Shown here: piece after piece, positions 15,933 through 22,454 of the stretch
How the letters are laid out: every line of letters starts with the position of its first letter
Numbering within the stretch: position 1 is the stretch's first letter
The notes under the pieces: generated by a model
Seen by the model: only the letters and a program-made list of their open reading frames with translations
Databases searched by the model: none
What the model was told of the DNA's origin: nothing
Translations under genes and position numbers: made by a program
DNA from: an uncultured Anaerolineae bacterium
GTDB lineage: Bacteria > Chloroflexota > Anaerolineae > JACIWP01
Reading direction: 5' to 3'
Length of the DNA: 35,370 nucleotides
Assembly: GCA_938049385.1 (NCBI GenBank)
Contig: CALIBQ010000079.1
Coordinates: 1 to 35,370, forward strand

Positions 15933-16526
15933 ATGATCGAAGAGCTGGCCCTGAACAGCACGACGGCCATAGTGCGACTGCTGGCCATGCTGGCCGTGGC
16001 GACGATGGCCCATGAGCTGGGCCATGTTTTCGCGGCGCGGCTGTTTCGCATCCCTGTCCTGCGCATTGCCATCGGGTTGGGTCCAGTGATCTGGCACCGC
16101 AGTCTGCCGGCGGGCCGGGAATTCGTCCTGCGCGCCTTTCCGGTCGGCGTCATGATCGGTCTGCCAGGCCGGCAGGGCACTTTCCCGGAACGCCCGCCCT
16201 GGTGTGACCTGCTGATCGCCGCCGGCGGCCCCATCATCAACCTGCTGTTGTTCGTCGCACTGGCGGTGCTGGACGGCCTGGGCCTGATCGCAGACCCGCT
16301 TCTCCCCTGGGTCCGGACGCTGGCGCTGATCTCTGTCTTCCTCGGCATATCCAATCTGCTTCCCGTACCCGGCCTTGATGGAGGACATATCGTGATGCTG
16401 GCGGCGGTCAAGCTTGGCCTGAGAACATCCTCTCGCGGCCAGGCGGCGGTACAGAAAACGGGACTGCGGCTGACGGCGGCGGTGTGCGCCGGCGTCGTGG
16501 TGGCCCGCCTGCTTCAGCTCATTTGA
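15933..16526 (+). CDS. Short M50 (site-2-protease-like) zinc metalloprotease
   Basis: A 197-residue integral membrane protease. The first helix carries MAHELGHVFAARLF with the HExxH zinc motif (His-Glu-Leu-Gly-His). The second motif, LLPVPGLDGGHIV, supplies the Asp of the LDG active-site signature. About four to five helices are predicted, with PDZ domains absent, so it is a minimal version of RseP/SpoIVFB-type enzymes that cut membrane-embedded substrates. The start is uncertain: the ATG at 15933 begins directly before the first helix, and an in-frame GTG lies just upstream. An intrinsic terminator follows. Its substrate is unknown; a membrane-anchored regulator is typical. Confidence 0.85.
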   Translation: MIEELALNSTTAIVRLLAMLAVATMAHELGHVFAARLFRIPVLRIAIGLGPVIWHRSLPAGREFVLRAFPVGVMIGLPGRQGTFPERPPWCDLLIAAGGPIINLLLFVALAVLDGLGLIADPLLPWVRTLALISVFLGISNLLPVPGLDGGHIVMLAAVKLGLRTSSRGQAAVQKTGLRLTAAVCAGVVVARLLQLI

Positions 16527-16568
16527 GCTGACCGACCAATAGAATGCACCCGGGAGTTCACCCCCTTC

Positions 16569-16612
16569 AGCTCGGAGGCCGCCAAGCCCACCCTGCCTCC
16601 GAGCTTATTTTT
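16569..16612 (+). terminator. Intrinsic terminator after M50 protease gene
   Basis: AGCTCGGAGGC (16569-16579) pairs exactly with GCCTCCGAGCT (16595-16605), followed by TATTTTT. It ends the protease transcript about 43 bp past the stop codon. Confidence 0.85.
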
Positions 16613-16673
16613 GCCCCTGCTCATCTTCTCACATTATAGCATAAAAGGGCAAGTTCTTGAAAGCGGCTTTGGG

Positions 16674-16926
16674 AGGGCGTTGAAAAAAGCCTGACGCTTG
16701 AAACGACGGCCGTGTGTGGGAAGTCGGCCAGCGCCGGCTTCCCAGCTTCGCCTGGTGCTTCAGCACCAGGCTTACAGTGCCAAGCCCCGCAGGGGCTTCG
16801 CTTCCTCACCCGGCGGCTGGAAGCCGCCGGCGAACTTCCGTGTCCCCTTCCCCGTGTGCGGGGAAGGGGTGTAGGGGGATGGGGCGTTCCGGGCCGCAGT
16901 CACTAACAATGCCTTTTCAACACCTT
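16674..16926. mobile_element. MITE-like palindromic element, copy 2 (inverted)
   Basis: AGGGCGTTGAAAA (16674-16686) and TTTTCAACACCTT (16914-16926) are terminal inverted repeats with two mismatches. CTTTGGGA occurs at 16667-16674 and 16927-16934, a probable 7-8-bp target duplication. The core 16747-16839 is the reverse complement of 9087-9179 at about 87% identity by eye and keeps its hairpins. A further hairpin with arms CCCTTCCCC/GGGGAAGGG lies at 16843-16884 and recurs at 35046-35096. No protein is encoded. Confidence 0.82.
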
Positions 16927-17078
16927 CTTTGGGAAGGCCTTGCATACGCGCCGGTATACAGTGAGGCGGCTGTTTGCGCCGGCAGTGCCGACCAAACCAG
17001 GCATTCATTCCGCTGTGTGAAAAAACTGTCATAAAAAATTTTTCCCGCCCTCTAATGAGTTCTGTATCATATCGTATC

Positions 17079-17150
17079 GTCAGCCGCTGACAGTATATCA
17101 TTGAACATCGCTATTATCACTTAAGGGGTAAACCGGTCAATTCACTTGAC
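17079..17150. promoter_or_regulatory. Candidate operators upstream of the pilus promoter
   Basis: The AT-rich stretch 17000-17160 holds no gene. GTCAGCCGCTGAC (17079-17091) is a palindrome with a one-base centre. GTCAA (17136-17140) and TTGAC (17146-17150) form an inverted repeat with a 5-bp gap, ending 13 bp before the -35 box, a usual place for an activator. Confidence 0.4.
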
Positions 17151-17163
17151 GTAACGAAAAGTA

Positions 17164-17192
17164 TTGACAAAATCGCCATCCCGATATATAAT
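17164..17192 (+). promoter_or_regulatory. Perfect-consensus sigma-70 promoter of the Tad pilus operon
   Basis: TTGACA (17164-17169) and TATAAT (17187-17192) are exact consensus boxes with the ideal 17-bp spacing. The start point should be near 17199. Confidence 0.88.
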
Positions 17193-17198
17193 AAAAGC

Positions 17199-17652
17199 AA
17201 CAATTGAAGGCGTTCCGTGGATGGGGTGTACGCACACAGCACGCTTGGAGAAGTGATCCCCCTTCTTGTTCTCTCTGATGCCCAGGGTGGGGCCTGTATT
17301 TCCTTGCTTCTTCTCACACCGGCTAACTGAAAATCCTTCCTGTCCGTATTCTATCCCCGTCAGAGAACGGGCCGGCGCTCAGCGGGCGTTCGCTTGCTGT
17401 CAGGCGAAATAGGCCGGGGGTCTGCATCCCCCGGCATTAAGGGCCTTATTCCGAAAAGCGCTGGCTAATGGGTGGGATTATTGTCTGTGAAGAATGCTGG
17501 CCGGATAATACGGGGGAGGGGAGGTTGCGCGGGCCAGGCAGGAAACAGCCGTGTGCGTCAGAGTTCCCGGGCTCGCTCCAGGACCGCCCATCCTGGGGTA
17601 AGGGGCAGTAATTTCCTGAGAACCCACCAAATCCTGAAGGGGGTGAACGACC
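17199..17652 (+). other. Long structured 5' leader of the pilin gene
   Basis: About 450 nt lie between the promoter and the pilin ATG. Visible hairpins are GCCGGGGG/CCCCCGGC at 17413-17435 and CCAGGA/TCCTGG at 17578-17596; the end is a strong ribosome site, AGGGGGTG, 7 nt before the ATG. I could not match the conserved bases of c-di-GMP-I or cobalamin riboswitches. A 47-codon ATG frame at 17468-17611 exists but has no ribosome site. Confidence 0.55.
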
Positions 17653-17841
17653 ATGTTGCTCAAGTACTATCTGATGCTGAACAATTGGCTGAAGAGCGAG
17701 GAAGGCCAGGATGTCGTGGAATATGCCGTGCTGGTCATCTTCATCGCTCTGATTGTGCTGGTAGGCGTGGGCCTCTTTGGCCAGCAGATGAGGGATATTT
17801 ACAATCAGATTGCGGGTAAAGTCGCATCGGGGTTACAATAA
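17653..17841 (+). CDS. flp: Flp-family type IVb pilin
   Basis: A 62-residue prepilin. The leader peptide ends in EEG, and the processing site G|QDVVEYA (after about residue 18) has the invariant Glu5 and Tyr6 of mature Flp pilins. One hydrophobic helix follows (AVLVIFIALIVLVGVGLFG), then a short hydrophilic tail. TadV-type prepilin peptidase would cleave it and TadA, TadB and TadC would assemble it into an adhesive fibre. It has the best ribosome site of the operon and is the promoter-proximal gene. A hairpin 47 nt after its stop probably raises its level over the machinery genes. Confidence 0.95.
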   Translation: MLLKYYLMLNNWLKSEEGQDVVEYAVLVIFIALIVLVGVGLFGQQMRDIYNQIAGKVASGLQ

Positions 17842-17887
17842 CTCTGCCGCAACTGGTATGCTGTGCAATCTGAATAGGTGGGGTACT

Positions 17888-17922
17888 GGGCCCTGTGGGG
17901 GCGGTGGGCTCCCCCAGGGCCC
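17888..17922 (+). promoter_or_regulatory. Strong hairpin between pilin and pseudopilin genes
   Basis: GGGCCCTG plus a G-run (17888-17901) pairs with CCCC-CAGGGCCC (17910-17922) with one bulged T. No T-run follows, so partial termination or stabilisation of the short pilin message is more likely than a full stop. Confidence 0.7.
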
Positions 17923-17960
17923 TGCCCTAGAAAGAAGGGGGTATGTTCCGGAGACGGTAG

Positions 17961-18341
17961 GTGTATCACAGCCACACAGCGCGCGGGCAGGATGTGGTGG
18001 AATTCGCCCTGATCCTGCCCGTGCTTGTGCTCCTGCTGTTTGGCATCATTGAGTTCGGCCTGCTGTTCTATCATTACAACACGGTGGCCCTGGCAGCGCG
18101 GGACGGTGCGCGCGCCGGCGTGGTGCCCTCCGCCGGCGACGCGCAGGTCTACAGCGCGGTGTTCCGGGCCGGCATCGGCCTCGGGCTCCGGTCCGAAAAC
18201 GTCCGGGTGGATTGGACGCGCGAGATCGTCCGGGTCACCGTCTGGTATGACCATTATTTCATGACCGCTCCCATCATCGAAGCCCTCGGCGGCAATCCAA
18301 TTATCCGCTTGCAGACGACAGCCACAATGCGCAGAGAATAG
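17961..18341 (+). CDS. TadE-like minor pseudopilin, copy 1
   Basis: A 126-residue protein starting at a GTG (17961) with GGAG about 8 nt upstream; the nearby ATG at 17943 reaches a stop codon after five codons. A prepilin-like site RG|QDVVEFALILPVL has Glu at mature position 5, and the helix that follows (ALILPVLVLLLFGIIEFGLLFY) is the TadE signature. The C-terminal 90 residues are extracytoplasmic. TadE pseudopilins are processed like Flp and act as minor subunits or assembly primers. The processing site is nearly identical to that of the Flp pilin (QDVVEY versus QDVVEF). CpaB follows 11 nt downstream. Confidence 0.9.
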   Translation: MYHSHTARGQDVVEFALILPVLVLLLFGIIEFGLLFYHYNTVALAARDGARAGVVPSAGDAQVYSAVFRAGIGLGLRSENVRVDWTREIVRVTVWYDHYFMTAPIIEALGGNPIIRLQTTATMRRE

Positions 18342-18352
18342 GACACAGACGT

Positions 18353-19141
18353 ATGGGACGCTTACGCGGATGCCTATGGCTGACAGCGGGGTTGGTAGTG
18401 GCGTTGATCGCCGGCTTGGTCGGGTTCCTGGTGCTGACGCGTGCCTCGGCACAGCGGGCCGGCCCGGAACAGGCCGCGGCGATGCCGGAAGTGGACGTGG
18501 TGGTGGCCGCACGCTCCGTGGCAGTGCGTTCGGTCCTCACCAATGAAGATCTCCAGCTCACGAAACTGCCGGTGAATGCCGCGCCGGGAGGGGCGGTGAG
18601 CCGGCTGGAAGACGCCGTGGGGAAGATCACCCTGGTGGATTTGTACGCTGGCGAGGTCATCCTCTCCCAGCGTCTGCTGGACCCCAATGTGATCACCGGT
18701 GATGGCCGGCTGGCGCTGTTCGTCACGGAAAACGAGGTGCTGGTGGCCGTACCTGCCAACCAGCTCCTGACCCAATTGAATATACTGAAGCCAGGGGACC
18801 ATGTGGACCTGCTGTTCTCGCTGGATATCCCGGTGCAAACGGGCGCGCAGGCCGCCAGTGAGGAGAAGCGGGTGACCTTTGCCCTGCTCCAGAACCTGAC
18901 CATTGCCGCCATTATCCGCAGTGGGGCGTCCGCTGAAAATCCACAGGCCGGCGTGCCGCAGGCGCTTCTCCTGGCGGTGGACCCTCAGGACGCACTCGTC
19001 CTGAAACATGTGATAGACTCCGGCGCGATCGCGGATGTGGCACTGCGGGCCCCCGGCGTCGAACGGCCCTTCCCGGTGGAGCCGGTGGATATGGACTATG
19101 TCATCGACCAGTACCGCCTGCCCACCGGGCCGATACGCTAA
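18353..19141 (+). CDS. cpaB: Pilus assembly protein CpaB/RcpC
   Basis: A 262-residue protein anchored by one N-terminal helix (about 8-30). A SAF domain at about 45-110 (VDVVVAARSVAVRSVLTNED, then LYAGEVILSQRLL) is followed by the RcpC-type beta domain (LVAVPANQLLTQLNILKPGD, then VDLLFSLDIPV). In Gram-negatives it links the inner machinery with the secretin; with no secretin seen here it may instead line or stabilise a passage through the wall. AGGA is 9 nt before the ATG. The gene is between tadE and tadZ, as in many Tad operons. Confidence 0.9.
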   Translation: MGRLRGCLWLTAGLVVALIAGLVGFLVLTRASAQRAGPEQAAAMPEVDVVVAARSVAVRSVLTNEDLQLTKLPVNAAPGGAVSRLEDAVGKITLVDLYAGEVILSQRLLDPNVITGDGRLALFVTENEVLVAVPANQLLTQLNILKPGDHVDLLFSLDIPVQTGAQAASEEKRVTFALLQNLTIAAIIRSGASAENPQAGVPQALLLAVDPQDALVLKHVIDSGAIADVALRAPGVERPFPVEPVDMDYVIDQYRLPTGPIR

Positions 19142-19186
19142 TTCACTACGAACAAATATGACATCATTCTGGCATGTAGGGAGGCT

Positions 19187-20416
19187 ATGTTGGCCAGCTT
19201 AGTTCCAGGGGAAACCCTTCAGATCCTGCTCGTCAGTGCCCAAGAGGGGATGCGCGTCGAGGTCGGGAGGGCGCTGGCCGGCCTGCGGGTCGGGGACTAC
19301 CGTCTGCACTGGGTGTCACAGCCTGACCTGGCCCTGGTGCGGGCCTTAGATGTCCTGCCCCATGTGATCCTGGTGGACGATGACCTGGGGGGCGTCAATC
19401 CAGTCCATATTGTCGGACAAATCGCCTCCCAGTTCCCAGAGACCGCCGTGTTGGTGCTGATCGCCGGCGACGCCATGACGCTGGCACGCGAGGTGGTGCT
19501 CGCCGGCGCGCGCGGTTTCCTACCCAAACCGTTCAAGCCGGAAGAGCTGGTGACGTCCCTGCGTCAAGTGCTCGCCAAACAGGCGGTGCCGACATCCGGG
19601 CAAGCCGGCCTTCCTGCCGGCCGGGTGGTGGTCTTCTGCTCTCCCAAAGGGGGCACCGGGCGCACCACGCTGGCGATGAACACCGCCATCGCCCTGCGGG
19701 AGCTGTCCCGACAGGACGTGGTGCTGGTGGATGCGGACTACGCCGCGCCAGCGCTGGATGTGGCCCTGAACATCAATTCCTCAAGCAATATCACGGCCTT
19801 ACTGCCAAAGCTGGCGCGTCTGGATGCCGATTTGATCGGCCAGGTGCTGGCAACGCATAAATCGGGCGTCCGGGTCCTTTTGGCCCCGCCGCCGGCCGAC
19901 CTGTCTTCTTCCATCTCTCTACCCGATGTGCAGCGCGTCCTGGTATGGCTGAAGCGCATGTTTGCCTGGGTCATCGTGGACCTCGGCCTGCCGCTGGACG
20001 AAACGGCCTTCGGCTTTCTGGACGGTGCGGACCGCATCGTGCTGTGCGTCTTGCCGGAGCTGGTGGGTCTGCGCAACACGCGGCTGATGATCGACCAATT
20101 CTTTGATCGCGGGTACTCGCCGCACAAGGTCTGGCTGATACTGAACCGCGCCACGCTCAAGGGTGGGCTTTCCCCACGGGATATCGGCGAGCGCCTGCGG
20201 GTAGCCGTGACACAGACTATCCCGGATGATCAGGCGCTGGCCACGTATTCCATCAACCGGGGCGTACCGTTTGTGATGAGCCATCCGCGCAGTGCGTTGG
20301 GCCGTGCGGTGCGGGAGCTGGCCGCGAAACTATTGGAGGAGTCGCCGGCCGCCGTGCAGGAAGAAAACCGGCTAGAAGGCAAAGGACTGCCGAGATCGCT
20401 CCGCATTTCTCCATAG
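19187..20416 (+). CDS. CpaE/TadZ-like ATPase with receiver-like domain
   Basis: A 409-residue protein with two domains. The receiver-like part (about 5-130) has VILVDDDLGG and LPKPFKPEEL, which keeps the conserved Lys, but the usual acidic pair at the start is replaced (ILLVSAQEG), so phosphorylation is doubtful. The ParA/MinD-like ATPase (about 140-400) has FCSPKGGTGRTTLAMN, a deviant Walker A with Arg in place of the second Lys, and VLVDADYAAPALDVAL. TadZ/CpaE proteins place the Tad machine at a cell pole. AGGGAGG lies 4 nt before the ATG at 19187. It should work with TadA, TadB and TadC, all encoded downstream. Confidence 0.92.
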   Translation: MLASLVPGETLQILLVSAQEGMRVEVGRALAGLRVGDYRLHWVSQPDLALVRALDVLPHVILVDDDLGGVNPVHIVGQIASQFPETAVLVLIAGDAMTLAREVVLAGARGFLPKPFKPEELVTSLRQVLAKQAVPTSGQAGLPAGRVVVFCSPKGGTGRTTLAMNTAIALRELSRQDVVLVDADYAAPALDVALNINSSSNITALLPKLARLDADLIGQVLATHKSGVRVLLAPPPADLSSSISLPDVQRVLVWLKRMFAWVIVDLGLPLDETAFGFLDGADRIVLCVLPELVGLRNTRLMIDQFFDRGYSPHKVWLILNRATLKGGLSPRDIGERLRVAVTQTIPDDQALATYSINRGVPFVMSHPRSALGRAVRELAAKLLEESPAAVQEENRLEGKGLPRSLRISP

Positions 20417-20460
20417 TGAGGAGCTGTGCGGGATTCATGATAACGATGGGGGTATAATCC

Positions 20461-21414
20461 ATGGCCGGTGGCCCCTTACTGTTCGGTATTCTGCTGGCGC
20501 TCAGTGTCCTCCTGGGATTCATTGGCCTGTGGTCGCTGACCAATGTGCGCGATCCGGTCGAGGAGCGCATGCGCAAGTACGGCGTCTCGCAGGAACTGGC
20601 CGGCGAAGAGGAGGAGAAAAAAAGCCGGCGGCGTTCCTTGACGGGCCTGGCACGCCTGCTGACCGGCTTTGGCCTGGGGCACCGCCTGGCGCGTTCCCTG
20701 ATGCGCGCCGGCTTTCCCTTCACCGCCGCCGAATACACCGTCATCATCCTGGCCGCGGCCGTTGTGGGATTCACGGTCGGCACGCTGGCCATGGGCTACT
20801 CTCTGGGGATAGTCCTGGGCCTGCTGGGGCTTGTCCTGCCGGTCATGTATCTGCGCTACAAAGAGGGCCAGCGGGTGCGGGCCATCACCTGGCAGTTGCC
20901 TGATGCGCTGACCCTGCTGGTGGGCGCCCTGCGGGCCGACCTGGGGCTCTCCCAGGCGATGCAGTTCCTGGCGGATAACCTGCCGCCCCCGGCCTCCGTC
21001 GAGTTCGCCTGGGTATCACGCGCCGTTTCCCTCGGAATGCCGGTCAACCAGGCCCTGCGCGAGATGGCAGACCGGGTGGGGAGTGACGACCTGGCGTTGA
21101 TGGTCACCGCCGTCACCGTCCAGAGCGAGATGGGCGGCAACCTGGCCGAGACGTTAGAAACCATTGGCGAGACCGTGCGGGAGCGCATCCGCATGTTCCG
21201 GCAGGTGCGTGTGCTGACCGCCCAACAGCGTTTGAGCGGGTATATCCTGACCGCCGCGCCGATCTTCCTGGCTTTCTGGCTTTTCCTGACCCAGCCCGAT
21301 TATATTGGCCGCTTGTTCCAGCCCGGCCCGATTCGACTGGTGCCCGTCGTCGCCGTGGTGCTCCAGGTGGTGGGTTTTCTGGTCATTCGGAAAATCATGG
21401 ATATCGAGATATGA
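20461..21414 (+). CDS. tadB: Tad pilus inner-membrane platform protein TadB
   Basis: A 317-residue T2SSF-domain protein. Two N-terminal hydrophobic segments (about 1-25 and 95-130) precede the cytoplasmic F domain with QLPDALTLLVGALRADLGLSQ, and MGGNLAETLETIGETVRER, the standard GspF/TadB signature, follows; two C-terminal helices close the protein. It forms the inner-membrane platform that couples TadA ATP hydrolysis to pilin extraction, paired with TadC. Its stop overlaps the TadC start by 4 nt (ATGA), so the pair is translationally coupled. Confidence 0.93.
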   Translation: MAGGPLLFGILLALSVLLGFIGLWSLTNVRDPVEERMRKYGVSQELAGEEEEKKSRRRSLTGLARLLTGFGLGHRLARSLMRAGFPFTAAEYTVIILAAAVVGFTVGTLAMGYSLGIVLGLLGLVLPVMYLRYKEGQRVRAITWQLPDALTLLVGALRADLGLSQAMQFLADNLPPPASVEFAWVSRAVSLGMPVNQALREMADRVGSDDLALMVTAVTVQSEMGGNLAETLETIGETVRERIRMFRQVRVLTAQQRLSGYILTAAPIFLAFWLFLTQPDYIGRLFQPGPIRLVPVVAVVLQVVGFLVIRKIMDIEI

Positions 21415-22421
21415 GCACACTGGGTGAAGCAGGCGTTCCCAATCTTCTGCTTGCCGCACTGCTGGACTGGCCCATCTGGTCCCCGCTGGTATTTGGCCTG
21501 CTGGTAGGCCTGGCGGTCCTGTTCGTATGGATGGCATTTGCGCCGGCCTCCGCCAAGCAGGCGGTGGAACAGCGAGCTGAAGGGTATTTGAAGCGCGCGG
21601 CGATCCCCAGCGACCCTCGATTGGAAGGCTCCTTCATCTCCCGCGTAATAGTGCCCTTCCTGCGGGGCATCCTGCGTTTTCTGGGCCGGCTGCTTCCCGG
21701 CCGCAACGTGGAAGCGACGCGCAAGATGCTGATCTATGCTGGCGAGCCGGGCGGCCTGACGCCGCTCGACTTCTTCGGCCTCCAAATATTGATGATCGCC
21801 CTGCCGGCGGTGATATATCTCCTGGCGGTCGGCCTGAAACAGCCCCTGACGCTGGCACTTCGCAACACCCTGCTCATTGCCATACTGGGCTTCATGCTCC
21901 CACGCTTTTGGCTGAGGAGCAGGGTGCGTCAGCGCCAGCACGAGATCGCCCGGGCGCTCCCTGATGCGCTGGACATGATGACCATCGGTGTGGAGGCCGG
22001 CCTGGCCTTTGAGTCTGCCATGCTACGCGTCGGGGAACAGTGGCACAACGCCCTGACACGGGAGTTCGAGCGCGCCGTGGCTGAGATGCGGGTGGGCACG
22101 CCGCGTGACCTCGCCTTACAGCGCATGGTGGAGCGCACCGGGGTGCCGGACCTGGAGACCTTCGTGGCAGTGCTGGTGCAGTCCAACCAATTGGGCGTGC
22201 CCATATCCCAGGTTCTGCACGCCCAAGCGGCAGAAATGCGCCTGAAGCGGCGACAGCGTGCCGAGGAGCTGGCACGCCAGGCAGGCGTCAAGATGGTGTT
22301 CCCGCTCATCTTCTTTATCTTCCCAGCCATGATTGTAGTCATGTTAGGCCCTGCCATCCCGATTATCGCGGAATTCCTGGCTTCCATGCGCACCAGCGTC
22401 ACCAGCTTTCCGCTTCAATGA
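21411..22421 (+). CDS. tadC: Tad pilus inner-membrane platform protein TadC
   Basis: A 336-residue T2SSF-domain protein and paralogue of TadB. The F domain contains ALPDALDMMTIGVEAGLAFE and VPISQVLHAQAAEMRLKRRQ followed by AEELARQAGVKMVFPLIFFI, typical of TadC C-termini. Helices are predicted near 20-45, 115-165 and 285-320. It pairs with TadB as the assembly platform. The next gene starts 13-33 nt downstream, depending on the start codon. Confidence 0.93.
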   Translation: MSTLGEAGVPNLLLAALLDWPIWSPLVFGLLVGLAVLFVWMAFAPASAKQAVEQRAEGYLKRAAIPSDPRLEGSFISRVIVPFLRGILRFLGRLLPGRNVEATRKMLIYAGEPGGLTPLDFFGLQILMIALPAVIYLLAVGLKQPLTLALRNTLLIAILGFMLPRFWLRSRVRQRQHEIARALPDALDMMTIGVEAGLAFESAMLRVGEQWHNALTREFERAVAEMRVGTPRDLALQRMVERTGVPDLETFVAVLVQSNQLGVPISQVLHAQAAEMRLKRRQRAEELARQAGVKMVFPLIFFIFPAMIVVMLGPAIPIIAEFLASMRTSVTSFPLQ

Positions 22422-22454
22422 TTCGTTCATGACGTGAAGGGAACACAGCCGGAT

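Noticed and set aside
15435-16388. Long N-terminal extension of the DUF192 protein
   Set aside because: The extra 200 residues are low-complexity Gln/Arg/Asp and run antisense to the M50 protease. A ribosome site supports the ATG at 15782.
16621-16809. A 62-codon frame starting MRKRSPCGAWHCKPGA
   Set aside because: The same peptide appears at copy 1 of the MITE-like element. It is translation of the hairpin repeat, not a conserved gene.
9030-16926. CRISPR array or integron attC set made of the repeated hairpins
   Set aside because: There are no regularly spaced direct repeats with unique spacers, no cas or integrase gene, and the two copies are 7 kb apart and inverted.
17468-17611. A 47-codon ATG frame in the pilin leader with a CxxC-like start
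   Set aside because: It has no ribosome site and crosses leader hairpins; I see no evidence of coding.
17199-17652. c-di-GMP riboswitch in the pilin leader
   Set aside because: It would fit the biology, but the conserved GGCAAACC-type and GACGCAAAG-type bases of class I are not present.
20446-20460. TATAAT just before tadB as an internal promoter
   Set aside because: I found no convincing -35 box at the right spacing, and the gene lies inside a continuous operon.
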